Source: Methylogaea oryzae
Lineage (GTDB): Bacteria > Pseudomonadota > Gammaproteobacteria > Methylococcales > Methylococcaceae
Direction of reading: 5' to 3'
DNA length: 64,000 nt
Assembly: GCF_019669985.1 (NCBI RefSeq)
Contig: NZ_AP019782.1
Location: forward strand, 612,501 to 676,500
Shown: piece by piece, positions 11,107-19,463 of the stretch
Layout: every line of letters starts with the position of its first letter
Position numbering within the stretch: position 1 is the stretch's first letter
Translations under genes and position numbers: made by a program
Notes under the pieces: model-generated
What the model saw: the letters and a program-made list of their open reading frames with translations, nothing else
What the model was told of the DNA's origin: nothing
Database searches by the model: none

Positions 11107-11161
11107 ACCGGCGTCGGCCTTGGGCCCGCCTTCAATTTTTCTCTAATTACCTAGCATTATC

Positions 11162-12253
11162 ATGGCATTACACTGCGGAATCGTCGGCCTGCCCAACGTG
11201 GGCAAATCCACCCTGTTCAACGCCCTCACCAAAGCCGCCATCGCCGCGGAAAACTACCCTTTCTGCACCATCGACCCCAACGTCGGTGTGGTGCCGGTGC
11301 CCGATCCGCGCATGGACGCCTTGTCCGCCATCGTCAAGCCGCAAAAGATCCAGCCCGCCGTGGTGGAGTTCGTCGACATCGCCGGTTTGGTGGCCGGCGC
11401 TTCCAAGGGCGAAGGCCTGGGCAACCAGTTCCTCGCCCACATCCGCGAGACCGACGCCATCGCCCACGTCGTGCGTTGTTTCCAGAACGACGATATCGTG
11501 CACGTCTCCGGCAAAGTGGACCCCCTGTCCGACGTGGAGGTGATCAACACGGAACTGGGGCTGGCGGATCTCGCCAGCGTGGAAAAAGCCCTGCAACGCT
11601 CCAGCAAGGTGGCTAAAACCGGCAATAAGGAAGAACTGGAAAAGAAGCGCGTGCTGGAGGCCCTCTACCAGCACATCGACAGCGGTAAGCCGGCCCGCAC
11701 CTTGTCCCTGACACCGGAAGAGGCGGTGCTGCTGCGCGACCTGCACTTGCTCACCATCAAGCCGATGATGTACATCGCCAACGTGGACGAGGACGGTTTC
11801 GACAACAATCTCCTGCTGGATCGGCTGCGCGACATGGCCGCTGCCGAAAACGCCCAAGTGGTGCCCGTGTGCGCCGCCATGGAAGCGGAAATCGCCCAGT
11901 TGGACGACGCGGAAAAAGGCGACTTCCTGGCCGACATGGGGCTGGAGGAACCGGGCCTGAATCGCGTGATCCGCGCCACCTACAGCCTGCTGAATCTTTA
12001 CACGTATTTCACCGCCGGCGTGAAGGAAGTGCGCGCCTGGACCATCCCCGTCGGCGCCACCGCGCCGCAAGCGGCCGGCGTCATCCATACCGACTTCGAA
12101 AAAGGCTTCATCCGCGCCGAAGTGATCGCCTACGAGGACTTCGTGCAATACAACGGCGAGGCCGGCGCCAAGGAAGCGGGCAAATGGCGCCTGGAAGGCA
12201 AAGACTACGTCATGAAAGACGGCGACGTGGTGCATTTCCGCTTCAACGTCTAA
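11162..12253 (+). CDS. ychF: Ribosome-binding ATPase YchF
   Basis: A universally conserved Obg-family P-loop NTPase that prefers ATP, binds ribosomes and affects the oxidative stress response. At 363 residues it has the standard length. Signatures are [18 protein letters not shown] (P-loop), [12 protein letters not shown], the [20 protein letters not shown] switch II region, a central coiled-coil insertion, and the C-terminal TGS domain with [19 protein letters not shown] and [12 protein letters not shown]. In many bacteria it follows pth, which is not adjacent here. It is separated from the cyclase by 55 bases, too few to show a clear promoter. No terminator is evident after it. Confidence 0.97.
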   Translation: MALHCGIVGLPNVGKSTLFNALTKAAIAAENYPFCTIDPNVGVVPVPDPRMDALSAIVKPQKIQPAVVEFVDIAGLVAGASKGEGLGNQFLAHIRETDAIAHVVRCFQNDDIVHVSGKVDPLSDVEVINTELGLADLASVEKALQRSSKVAKTGNKEELEKKRVLEALYQHIDSGKPARTLSLTPEEAVLLRDLHLLTIKPMMYIANVDEDGFDNNLLLDRLRDMAAAENAQVVPVCAAMEAEIAQLDDAEKGDFLADMGLEEPGLNRVIRATYSLLNLYTYFTAGVKEVRAWTIPVGATAPQAAGVIHTDFEKGFIRAEVIAYEDFVQYNGEAGAKEAGKWRLEGKDYVMKDGDVVHFRFNV

Positions 12254-12305
12254 GCAAAAAGCATCGTCAGTATGGCGGCGGTTTTTCGTGCTGTAGCCCG
12301 CGGCG

Positions 12306-12950
12306 GTGAATCGACGCCATGCCGGCGCGGTGATTGACGTGTGTTCCGCTGCCAAGCTCATCGCCTGCCACGAATGCGACCAATTGCAGCGGGAAATCCC
12401 GCTGCCGCCCGCCGGGGCGGCGATATGCTGCCGTTGCGGGGCATTGCTGTACCGCAACGGTTCGGCCAGCCTCGACCGTCCTCTGGCCCTGCTGTTGGCC
12501 GCGGCGATGGTGTTCGTCCTGGCCAACGCTTTCCCCATCGTCGGCATCGAGGCGAAGGGCAATCACAACGCCACCACCTTGTTCGGCGCCGTCCTGACGC
12601 TGTGGGACGAGGACATGCCCCTGGTGGCCGGCTTGGTGTTCTTCACCACCATGTTGGCACCGGCGTTTGAGTTGGCTATCACCATTTTCGTGTTGGGTTT
12701 GCTGTATTTTGGCGTGGCGTTGCGCGCGCTGCCGTTGTTGTTGCGCGTGGTTTTGGCGCTGGAGCCGTGGAGCATGATCGAGGTGTTCATGCTGGGCGTG
12801 CTGGTGTCGGTGGTTAAGCTGTCGCATCTCGCCGGCATCGTGCCGGGCATCGCGCTGTGGGCTTACGCCGCTTTGATGGTGCTGCTGGCCGCGTCGTCGG
12901 CGGCATTGGACGCCCACGGCCTGTGGGACCGGATACCGGCGGGTCGATGA
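12306..12950 (+). CDS. Paraquat-inducible protein A family, first half-protein
   Basis: PqiA/LetA-type inner-membrane proteins partner with MCE proteins in lipid transport across the envelope. This 214-residue protein corresponds to one of the two homologous halves of E. coli PqiA. It has an N-terminal zinc-ribbon-like cytoplasmic part with CHEC and CCRC, then four hydrophobic helices (about residues 57-78, 103-133, 138-165 and 178-198). The motifs DRPLALLLAAAMVFVLAN and MIEVFMLGVLVSVVKL are family hallmarks. The start is uncertain: GTG at 12306 or GTG at 12330, neither with a good ribosome site. It overlaps the next gene by four bases (ATGA). The operon order is pqiA-like, pqiA-like, pqiB, pqiC. 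Confidence 0.88.
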   Translation: MNRRHAGAVIDVCSAAKLIACHECDQLQREIPLPPAGAAICCRCGALLYRNGSASLDRPLALLLAAAMVFVLANAFPIVGIEAKGNHNATTLFGAVLTLWDEDMPLVAGLVFFTTMLAPAFELAITIFVLGLLYFGVALRALPLLLRVVLALEPWSMIEVFMLGVLVSVVKLSHLAGIVPGIALWAYAALMVLLAASSAALDAHGLWDRIPAGR

Positions 12951-13588
12951 GCGGCCAGGCCATGCCTCCCTTGACGGCGGCGGATTTGGGTTTGCAAACC
13001 TGTCACGTGTGCGGATTGGTGTCGCGCGCGCCGCCGGGCGCGCACGGCTCGCTCTGCCCGCGCTGCGGCGCCGCCGTGCACCGGCGCAAGCGGGATAGCA
13101 TCGGGCGCACCTGGGCTTTGCTGATTGCGGCTTATATCCTGTTCGTTCCGTCCAACCTGCTGCCGGTGATGCGGACCGCCTCTCTCACCGGAACCCAGCA
13201 GGACACCATCATGAGCGGCGTCGTCTACCTCTGGGTCAGCGGCTCTTGGCCGCTGGCGGCGCTGGTGTTTTTCGCCAGCATCGTGGTGCCCTTGGTGAAG
13301 CTGGCTTCGCTGACTTTTTTGCTGGTGTCGGTGCAACGGGATTCCGCCTGGCGGCCGCTGGAGCGCACCAAGCTTTACCGTTTGCTGGAATTTATCGGCC
13401 GCTGGTCCATGCTGGACGTTTACGTCATCACGATACTTTCCGCCTTGGTGCAGCTGCGCTCCCTGGCCACCATCAGCGCCGGGCCGGGCGCCATCGCTTT
13501 CGGCGCGGTGGTGGTGTTGACCATGCTGGCCTCCAAGGCTTTCGATCCGCGCCTGATTTGGGACACGCAGAATAACGACGATGCCTGA
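12947..13588 (+). CDS. Paraquat-inducible protein A family, second half-protein
   Basis: The second PqiA/LetA half, 213 residues, starting at the ATG at 12947 that overlaps the stop of the first half. The frame is open further upstream, but that part lies inside the preceding gene. It again has a paired-cysteine zinc ribbon (CHVC and CPRC), then helices around residues 60-80, 95-125, 148-172 and 178-200. The motifs LFVPSNLLPVM and GRWSMLDVYVITILSALVQ are strongly conserved in PqiA C-terminal halves. Together the two proteins would rebuild the duplicated architecture that E. coli encodes as a single polypeptide. It overlaps pqiB by eight bases. Confidence 0.88.
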   Translation: MSGQAMPPLTAADLGLQTCHVCGLVSRAPPGAHGSLCPRCGAAVHRRKRDSIGRTWALLIAAYILFVPSNLLPVMRTASLTGTQQDTIMSGVVYLWVSGSWPLAALVFFASIVVPLVKLASLTFLLVSVQRDSAWRPLERTKLYRLLEFIGRWSMLDVYVITILSALVQLRSLATISAGPGAIAFGAVVVLTMLASKAFDPRLIWDTQNNDDA

Positions 13589-15182
13589 AATACCGCCATT
13601 GCAAGATATTCCCGAAGCCATCGCCTTGCCGCGCCGACGCGCGCCGTTGCCGCTGGTTTGGATCGTGCCCATCGTCGCCGCGCTCATCGGCGGCTGGATC
13701 GCGATACACGCCGTCATGCAGCGCGGCCCCACCGTGACCATCAGCTTCCTCACCGCCGAAGGCCTGGAGCCGGGCAAAACCCGCATCCGCTATAAAGACG
13801 TGGACATCGGCGAGGTGACGGAGGTCGGCATTTCCGACGACCGCAGCCACATTATCGTCACCGCCCAATTCCACAAGGACGCCGAGAAATTCCTGATGAA
13901 GGACACCCGCTTCTGGGTGGTGCGTCCGCGCGTCACCGGCGGGCAGGTCAGCGGCGTCAGCACCTTGTTGTCCGGCGCCTATATCGGCGTGGACGTGGGC
14001 AAGTCCGACGAGCCCCGGCGCGAATTCACCGGGCTGGAAGTGGCGCCTATCCTCACCGGCGATCTGCCCGGCCGCAAAATCACCCTGCAAGCCGGCAACC
14101 TGGGGTCGCTAGATATCGGTTCCCCGGTGTACTACCGCCATATCAAGGCCGGCGAAGTGATCGCCCACGAATTGGACAAAAACGGCACCGACGTGCATGT
14201 GGTGGTCTTCGTCCATGCGCCCTATGACCGATTCATCACCCGCGCCACCCGCTTTTGGAACGACAGCGGCGTGGACGTCTCCCTGGATGCCAGCGGCATG
14301 CACGTACACACCCAGTCGGTGGTCTCGGTGCTGCTGGGCGGCATCGCGTTCGAAACCTTGCCCGACGCCGGCGAAAGTCCTGCGCCGAGCGACGACGCCC
14401 AGTTCGTCCTCTATCCGGACCACGCTGCCGCCATGAAACCGCCCGACGGCGAGCCGCAGCGCTTCGTCCTGCATTTCCCGGAGTCCCTGCGCGGGCTCAC
14501 CGTCGGCGCGCCGGTGGACTTCCGCGGCATCGTCGTCGGCGAAGTCGTGTCCATCAACGTGGAGTACCAGAAGCAAGGCCAGTGGTTTCACTTTCCCGTG
14601 GAAATCGCCATTTATCCGGAGCGCATGCGCGCCCATCTGGGCGAAGGCAAGCTGGCGGAAACGGAAAAAGGCGGCGGCAACGAGCTGCTGGACGCCATGG
14701 TCAGCCGCGGCTTCCGCGCCCAGCTGCGCAGCGGCAACCTGCTGACCGGGCAGCTGTACGTGGCGTTGGACTTTTTCCCCGACGTGCCGCCGTTCAAGAT
14801 CAACTGGGCCAGGAAGCCGCTGCAATTGCCCGCCGTGCCGGGCAGCATCGAAGAACTGCAAATGTCCCTGGCCAAATTGTTGAAGAAAGTCGACAAAGTG
14901 CCGTTGGAGCAGATCGGCGGCAACGTCAACGCCGCCCTGGGAACTTTGAACCGCACCGTCGCCAGCATGGATCAGCTGCTGCAACGGTTGGACAAGGAAA
15001 CCGCGCCGGAAGCCCGCGCCACCCTGGAAGAACTGCGCCGCACGCTGAAAGCCGATTCGCCCCTGCAACAGGAACTGCGCGACACCCTCAACGAAACCGC
15101 CAGGGCCGCCCGCGCGCTCAGATCCCTCACCGACACCCTGGACACCCAACCGGAAGCGCTGATTCGCGGCAAAGAGGACTAA
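13581..15182 (+). CDS. pqiB: MCE-domain intermembrane transport protein PqiB
   Basis: MCE proteins of the PqiB/LetB class form stacked hexameric tubes that carry lipids between inner and outer membranes. The 533-residue protein has a short cytoplasmic N-terminus, one transmembrane helix (about residues 25-45) and then three MCE domains. These begin near TVTISFLTAEGLEPGKTRIRYKDV, KITLQAGNLGSLDIGSPVYYR and RFVLHFPESLRGLTVGAPVDFRG. A long helical C-terminus rich in Leu, Glu and Arg follows, which in PqiB forms the needle-like coiled coil. Three MCE domains match PqiB rather than the seven-domain LetB. The gene starts inside the end of the second pqiA-like gene and is five bases from pqiC. Confidence 0.93.
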   Translation: MPEIPPLQDIPEAIALPRRRAPLPLVWIVPIVAALIGGWIAIHAVMQRGPTVTISFLTAEGLEPGKTRIRYKDVDIGEVTEVGISDDRSHIIVTAQFHKDAEKFLMKDTRFWVVRPRVTGGQVSGVSTLLSGAYIGVDVGKSDEPRREFTGLEVAPILTGDLPGRKITLQAGNLGSLDIGSPVYYRHIKAGEVIAHELDKNGTDVHVVVFVHAPYDRFITRATRFWNDSGVDVSLDASGMHVHTQSVVSVLLGGIAFETLPDAGESPAPSDDAQFVLYPDHAAAMKPPDGEPQRFVLHFPESLRGLTVGAPVDFRGIVVGEVVSINVEYQKQGQWFHFPVEIAIYPERMRAHLGEGKLAETEKGGGNELLDAMVSRGFRAQLRSGNLLTGQLYVALDFFPDVPPFKINWARKPLQLPAVPGSIEELQMSLAKLLKKVDKVPLEQIGGNVNAALGTLNRTVASMDQLLQRLDKETAPEARATLEELRRTLKADSPLQQELRDTLNETARAARALRSLTDTLDTQPEALIRGKED

Positions 15183-15187
15183 TTCCC

Positions 15188-15775
15188 ATGACCACCAGAA
15201 CCTTCCGCGTCCTCATCGCCTGCCTGGCTTTGGCCGGCTGCGGCAGCTCGCCGAAACCCCGTTACTACACCTTGCAAATGCCGCCCGCGTCCGCCGGCCA
15301 GCCTTCCGACAAGGCGCAAGCCGGCGTGGTGGTGGGACCGGTGAATTTGCCGGAAGCGGTGGACCGGGTGCAACTGGTGCTGCGCAGCGGCGACAACACC
15401 GTGGACATCAGCGACGCCCACCGCTGGGCCGAGCCTCTCAAAAGCCAAGTGGCCCGCGTGCTGGCCGCCAACCTGGCGCGCGAACTGGGCACGCCCCGCG
15501 TGTCCGTGTTCGGCACCGCCACCGGGGTGGAAGGGGATCTGCGCGTCGCCGTGGACATCGTCGACTTGCAAGCCACCCTGGGCGGCGACGCCGTCGTGGA
15601 AGCCCTGTGGACCGTGCGCGGCGCGCCCGATGCCCCGCCCTTGCACGGCCGCGCCGGCGCCCGCGCCAAACTGCCGGGCACGGACTACCAAGCCGTAGCC
15701 GCCGCCTACGGCGACGCCCTGGCGCAGATCAGCAAGGAAATCGCCGCGACGGTGCGCAGGGCGGAGCGGCGCTGA
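15188..15775 (+). CDS. pqiC: PqiC-like outer-membrane lipoprotein (ABC-type transport auxiliary)
   Basis: PqiC-family lipoproteins sit on the inner face of the outer membrane and complete the PqiAB lipid bridge. The 195-residue product begins with a lipoprotein signal peptide whose lipobox reads LAGC, followed by GSSPKPRYYTLQ, the typical start of the ABC_trans_aux/DUF330 domain. Further family features are VDRVQLVLRSGDNTVDISDAHRWAEPL and a C-terminal region with LSQISKEIA-like ALAQISKEIAATVR. The ATG at 15188 lies five bases after the pqiB stop. The four genes therefore form one unit that ends just before a palindromic repeat. Confidence 0.9.
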   Translation: MTTRTFRVLIACLALAGCGSSPKPRYYTLQMPPASAGQPSDKAQAGVVVGPVNLPEAVDRVQLVLRSGDNTVDISDAHRWAEPLKSQVARVLAANLARELGTPRVSVFGTATGVEGDLRVAVDIVDLQATLGGDAVVEALWTVRGAPDAPPLHGRAGARAKLPGTDYQAVAAAYGDALAQISKEIAATVRRAERR

Positions 15776-15812
15776 GGCCGTTGCGGCGGAAGAATTGCGG
15801 GGTTGGGCAGCC

Positions 15813-15864
15813 GTTGTGGGAGTGGGGCCTGCCCGCGATATGAGCCATCGCGGGCAGGGTCCGG
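15813..15864. repeat. REP-like palindromic intergenic element
   Basis: A perfect 12-bp inverted repeat, CCTGCCCGCGAT (15828-15839) with ATCGCGGGCAGG (15847-15858) and a 7-base loop, is preceded by TTGTGGGAGTGGGG. The arrangement closely resembles the REP elements known in Pseudomonas and other gammaproteobacteria. It lies between the convergent pqiC and serB-like genes, a favoured place for REPs. No T-run follows, so it is not a standard terminator, though it may protect mRNA 3' ends. No second copy was found in the window. Confidence 0.65.
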
Positions 15865-15873
15865 TTCTAGCGG

Positions 15874-16530
15874 TTAGGCCAGCACGTAATCCAACACCGG
15901 CAGCAGCGTGGCGTCTTCGATGTAGCGGGGCGCGCTGTGCCGCACCGACTCTCGTTTCACTACGCCGCCGAAGCCGATGAAGTCCACGCCGGATTCGGTG
16001 ACTTCGAAGTCGGTCATGCCGTCGCCCACTAGCACGATGTTGCCTTCCCGCTCCGCCACTTGCCGGCAGACCACGGTTTTGCCGCCGCTGCGGGCCAGGG
16101 GGGAGGCTTCGTCGAAGTCGCGGTATTGGCCTTCTTCGTCGAAATAGATGTCCACGGCATGGACGTTTTCCGCCGCCACGCCCAGGTAGGCGGCCAGGGG
16201 CAGCACGGCTTGGCGCAGGCCGCCGCTGACGATGTGGACGCGCTTGCCGCTTTGCTGCAAGGCGGCGATGACTTCGCCGGCGCCGGGAACCACGTGGCGG
16301 ATATAGCATTCGCCCAGGGCGGCCACCGCCGCCAGGGTCGGACGGATGGCGTCCAACCGTTGGCGGTAGACCGCTTCCAGGCTCAGCTTGCCTTCCATAG
16401 CGGCGGCGGTGAGCGGGGCCAGCTTGTCGTACAGGCCTGCCTGCCGCGCCAGTTCGTCGATGCCTTCGATGGCCGACAGGGTGCTGTCGCAATCGAACAG
16501 CACCGCGTCGTAGGGGGTTGCGCTGACCAT
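15874..16530 (-). CDS. HAD-family phosphoserine phosphatase
   Basis: Predicted to dephosphorylate phosphoserine, the last step of serine synthesis. The 218-residue HAD protein has motif I FDCDSTLSAIEGIDELA with the nucleophile and acid aspartates, motif II around HIVSGGL, a lysine in SGGKTVV, and motif IV LVGDGMTDFEV. The DSTLSxxEGIDELA form is typical of SerB. It starts four bases after the serC stop on the same strand, which strongly supports the serine pathway assignment. It lacks the N-terminal ACT-type extension found in longer SerB proteins. The alternative would be another small-molecule HAD phosphatase such as ThrH, which the serC linkage makes less likely. Confidence 0.85.
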   Translation of the reverse strand: MVSATPYDAVLFDCDSTLSAIEGIDELARQAGLYDKLAPLTAAAMEGKLSLEAVYRQRLDAIRPTLAAVAALGECYIRHVVPGAGEVIAALQQSGKRVHIVSGGLRQAVLPLAAYLGVAAENVHAVDIYFDEEGQYRDFDEASPLARSGGKTVVCRQVAEREGNIVLVGDGMTDFEVTESGVDFIGFGGVVKRESVRHSAPRYIEDATLLPVLDYVLA

Positions 16531-16534
16531 GGGC

Positions 16535-17683
16535 TTAAGCCGCGGCGGCTTCGGCGTAGGCCCAGTCCAGCCAGGGCAGCAGGGCGCGGAGGTCGTCCGC
16601 TTCCACGGTCGCGCCGGCCCAGATGCGCAGGCCCGGCGGGGCGTCGCGGTAGCCGCCGATGTCGTAGGCCACGCCTTCCTTGTCCAGCAGCGCCGCCAGT
16701 TTCTTGGTGAAGGCGGCTTGTTCTTCCGGGGAGAGTTTCTGGAAGGCCGGATCGACCACGGACAGGCACACCGAGGTGGTGGAGCGGCTTTCCGGCGCTT
16801 GCGCCAGGAAGCCGGCCCAGTTGCTTTGCGCCACCCAGTCGGCGATCAGGCCGAAGTTGCTGTCGCAACGCTGGATCAAGGCCGGCAGGCCGCCGATGGA
16901 TTCGGCCCAACGCAGGGCGTCCAGATAGTCTTCCACGCACAGCATGGAGGGGGTGTTGATGGTGTCGCCCTGGAAGATGCCGGCGGCGAATTTGCCTTTG
17001 GCCGTCAGGCGGAACAGCTTGGGCAGCGGCCAGGGCGGCGTGTAGCTTTCCAGGCGCTGCACGGCGCGCGGCGACAGGATGAGGATGCCGTGGGCGCCTT
17101 CGCCGCCCAGCACTTTCTGCCAGGAGTAAGTAACCACGTCCAGCTTGCTCCAGGGCAGGTCCATGGCGAACGCGGCGGAGGTGGCGTCGCAAATGGTCAG
17201 GCCTTGGCGGTCGGCGGCGATCCAGTCGCCGTTGGGCACGCGTACGCCGGAGGTGGTGCCGTTCCAGGTGAATACCACGTCGCGGTTGCAGTCCACCTTG
17301 GACAGGTCGGGCAACTCGCCGTAGCCGGCTTTGTAAACATTGACGTCGGTCAGTTTCAGCTGCTTGACGATGTCCGTCACCCAGCCCTCGCCGAAGCTTT
17401 CCCAGGCCAGCACGTCCACGCCGCGCTCGCCCAGCAACGACCACAGTGCCGCTTCCACCGCGCCGGTGTCGGAGCCGGGCATGATGGCGATGTGGTAGTC
17501 GTCCGGCAGGCCCAGCACGGCGCGGCTGAGGTTCAGCGCTTCGGTGATCTTGGCTTTGCCGGGCTTGGAGCGGTGCGAGCGGCCGGCGCAGACGCCGTCC
17601 AGGGCTGCGGTGGTCCAGCCCGGACGCTTGGCGCAGGGGCCGGAGGAGAAAAAGGGTCTTTGCGGTTTGCTGGTCGGTTTCAT
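16535..17683 (-). CDS. serC: Phosphoserine aminotransferase, TIGR01365-type
   Basis: Transfers an amino group from glutamate to 3-phosphohydroxypyruvate to give phosphoserine. The ATG at 17683 gives [23 protein letters not shown]. The open frame extends upstream without family similarity. Conserved parts include [13 protein letters not shown], the [14 protein letters not shown] substrate region, and the PLP lysine in [15 protein letters not shown]. The form with [25 protein letters not shown] and [12 protein letters not shown] is the group usually found in alphaproteobacteria and methanogens, not the E. coli SerC subgroup, so horizontal acquisition is possible. At 382 residues it is full length. 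The gene is directly followed by the phosphatase gene; 3-phosphoglycerate dehydrogenase is not in the window. Confidence 0.9.
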   Translation of the reverse strand: MKPTSKPQRPFFSSGPCAKRPGWTTAALDGVCAGRSHRSKPGKAKITEALNLSRAVLGLPDDYHIAIMPGSDTGAVEAALWSLLGERGVDVLAWESFGEGWVTDIVKQLKLTDVNVYKAGYGELPDLSKVDCNRDVVFTWNGTTSGVRVPNGDWIAADRQGLTICDATSAAFAMDLPWSKLDVVTYSWQKVLGGEGAHGILILSPRAVQRLESYTPPWPLPKLFRLTAKGKFAAGIFQGDTINTPSMLCVEDYLDALRWAESIGGLPALIQRCDSNFGLIADWVAQSNWAGFLAQAPESRSTTSVCLSVVDPAFQKLSPEEQAAFTKKLAALLDKEGVAYDIGGYRDAPPGLRIWAGATVEADDLRALLPWLDWAYAEAAAA

Positions 17684-17852
17684 GGATGGACTTTCTGCTC
17701 GGTTCCCGATGGGGAGTGGGTTCTCGTTGAAAACTGCCGCCAGTCTACCCAAACCGGGCGATTTTCGCTCGTGCAATGCGGTTTTTGCCGCCGTTGAGGC
17801 GGCGAGCGTTTGCCGCTAAGCTGCGGCGGCCTTTCTTTTCCCGGATGCCGCC

Positions 17853-18620
17853 ATGAGCTTGACCCGCCGCCAACTGCAACAATTTTTCAGCCAACTGCTT
17901 CAGCCGGAAAGTTACGCCGACTACGGACCCAACGGCCTGCAAGTGGAGGGGGGCAAGCGGATCGACAGGATCGCCTTTGCCGTGTCGGCCACCGCCGACT
18001 CCGTGGCCCAGGCGGTGGCGGGCGGCGCGCAGGCTTTGGTGGTGCACCACGGCTTGTTCTGGAAGTTCCACGGCGCTCGGCCCATCGTCGGGCCCTACGC
18101 CAAGCGGGTGGCGCCCCTGGTGAAACATGACGTGAACCTGTTCGCCTACCATCTGCCCCTGGACGGCCATCCGGAAGTGGGCAACGCGGCGGCGCTGGGA
18201 CGCTTGATCGGGTTGGAGCAGCAGCAGCCTTTCGGCGATTACCAAGGTTCTCCCACCGGGGTCAAGGGCGTGTTGGCCCAGCCCATGGCCGCCGCCCTGT
18301 TACGGCAGCGCTTGCGGCAAGTATTGGAGCATGAAGTGCTGTTGGCCTCCGCCGATCCCGACGCCTTGGTGGGCAGCCTGGGCATTATCACCGGCGGCGC
18401 CAACAGCGAGTGGCGGCAGGCGGCGCGGGAGGGGCTGGACGCCTACCTCACCGGCGAAATGAGCGAGCACGATTGGCACGAGGCGCAGGAAGCCGGCATC
18501 CACATGTACGCTGGCGGCCATCACGCCACCGAGCAGTTCGGCATACAGGCGCTGATGGAGCGGGTGCGATCGGAGCTGGGGGTGGAGTGTTTCTATATCG
18601 GCAGCGACAATCCGGCGTGA
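17853..18620 (+). CDS. Nif3-like dinuclear metal-centre protein (YbgI family)
   Basis: A 255-residue Nif3/YbgI-family protein. Members form toroidal hexamers with two metals per subunit; their biochemical role is still debated, with GTP cyclohydrolase I type 2 annotation common but weakly supported. The sequence shows SYADYGPNGLQVEG near the N-terminus, the metal ligands in VHHGLFWK and YHLPLDGHPEVGN, and the C-terminal metal-binding histidine and glutamate in GGHHATEQFG. GEMSEHDWHEA is also conserved. It is transcribed alone from a divergent region with serC. Its stop codon lies within a perfect stem-loop. Confidence 0.92.
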   Translation: MSLTRRQLQQFFSQLLQPESYADYGPNGLQVEGGKRIDRIAFAVSATADSVAQAVAGGAQALVVHHGLFWKFHGARPIVGPYAKRVAPLVKHDVNLFAYHLPLDGHPEVGNAAALGRLIGLEQQQPFGDYQGSPTGVKGVLAQPMAAALLRQRLRQVLEHEVLLASADPDALVGSLGIITGGANSEWRQAAREGLDAYLTGEMSEHDWHEAQEAGIHMYAGGHHATEQFGIQALMERVRSELGVECFYIGSDNPA

Positions 18621-18645
18621 TCGCGAGATCGAGCGATCACGCCGG
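18612..18645 (+). terminator. Stem-loop over the nif3-like stop codon
   Basis: CCGGCGTGATCGC (18612-18624) pairs perfectly over 13 bp with GCGATCACGCCGG (18633-18645), leaving an 8-base loop. The stop codon TGA at 18618-18620 is within the left arm. No T-run follows, so it may be a Rho-dependent or stabilising 3' structure and not a classical intrinsic terminator. Confidence 0.5.
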
Positions 18646-18742
18646 GTCGCTAGCACAGGTTTGACCTTGTTACTAATAAGGAAAAACAATGAATAAGGCA
18701 AATGCCGGAATGTTCAGGCTTTGATCCATATTTTCGGAAATT

Positions 18743-18783
18743 TGTAAGCCTAGGCTTACACGCATATCAGCTTAGGCTTACAA
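18743..18783. promoter_or_regulatory. Palindromic operator with extra half-site, upstream of araC-type gene
   Basis: TGTAAGCCTAGGCTTACA at 18743-18760 is a perfect 18-bp palindrome. A further copy of its right half, TAGGCTTACA, lies at 18773-18782, 22 bases from the first copy (18751-18760). That is two helical turns in direct orientation. A TAGAAT -10-like box follows at 18804-18809 with no good -35, so the distal half-site falls where a regulator could contact RNA polymerase. The layout suits autoregulation by the adjacent AraC-type protein or control by another dimeric repressor. Confidence 0.65.
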
Positions 18784-18944
18784 GTGCACCCTTGGAGGGG
18801 CGCTAGAATCGTTGCGAATCGGCGCCGACGCAAGGCATCGAACCGCAGGCTTACCGTTGCGCGGAGGATGGTTAGGGCCTGACCCCGATAACAAAAACAA
18901 TCTTGCGGCTCCGCGAACGGTTGCCTCAGGCCTGCGCAGAAGCT

Positions 18945-19385
18945 ATGAAACAGACGCTACACGAACGGCGACGAGAGGGCTCGACAGGGCTTAAAACCGA
19001 TCGTGCCTTGAGCGGCGACGTCCAAAAAAACCTCAATCTGGCCAGGCAGGCCAGCAAGCGGGTCAGCTGCGAAGCCATCAAGGAGTACGTGGACCGCCAC
19101 CTGTACAGCGCCGACCTCAGCCCGCTCAAGGCCGCGCAAGCCTTGGGCATTTCCCAGCGCTATCTGCACAAGATTTTCGCCGAAAGCGGCAGCACGTTCT
19201 GCCAATACATCCATCGCCGCCGCCTGGAGCTGTCGCGGGAAAAGCTGGCCGATCCCAACGCCCTCCATCGCCCCATCTGCGACATCGCCCTGGAATTGGG
19301 CTTTTACGACCACGCCCACTTCACCCGCGCGTTCCGCAAGGCTTACGGCGTGACGCCCAAGGCGTTTCGCAAAGCCGGCGCCTGA
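18945..19385 (+). CDS. AraC-family transcriptional regulator, DNA-binding part only
   Basis: A short AraC/XylS-family protein. The C-terminal two-helix-turn-helix domain is complete: EYVDRHLYSADLSPLKAAQALGISQRYLHKIF forms the first unit and ICDIALELGFYDHAHFTRAFRKAYGVTP the second, with the family signature. Only about 45 basic residues precede it, so the N-terminal ligand-binding domain (usually about 200 residues) is absent. The upstream DNA does not encode it in any frame. The ATG at 18945 (146 residues) is chosen; a TTG at 18903 would add 14 residues and neither start has a strong ribosome site. It could be a truncated remnant or a stand-alone regulator acting at the palindrome upstream. 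Confidence 0.85.
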   Translation: MKQTLHERRREGSTGLKTDRALSGDVQKNLNLARQASKRVSCEAIKEYVDRHLYSADLSPLKAAQALGISQRYLHKIFAESGSTFCQYIHRRRLELSREKLADPNALHRPICDIALELGFYDHAHFTRAFRKAYGVTPKAFRKAGA

Positions 19386-19463
19386 TTCGCCGCCGGAGCG
19401 GCATCGAACCGCCGCCTCCGTTATCATGCGCGGATCGAGCAAGAACGAAGAGGAGGCGAGTGC

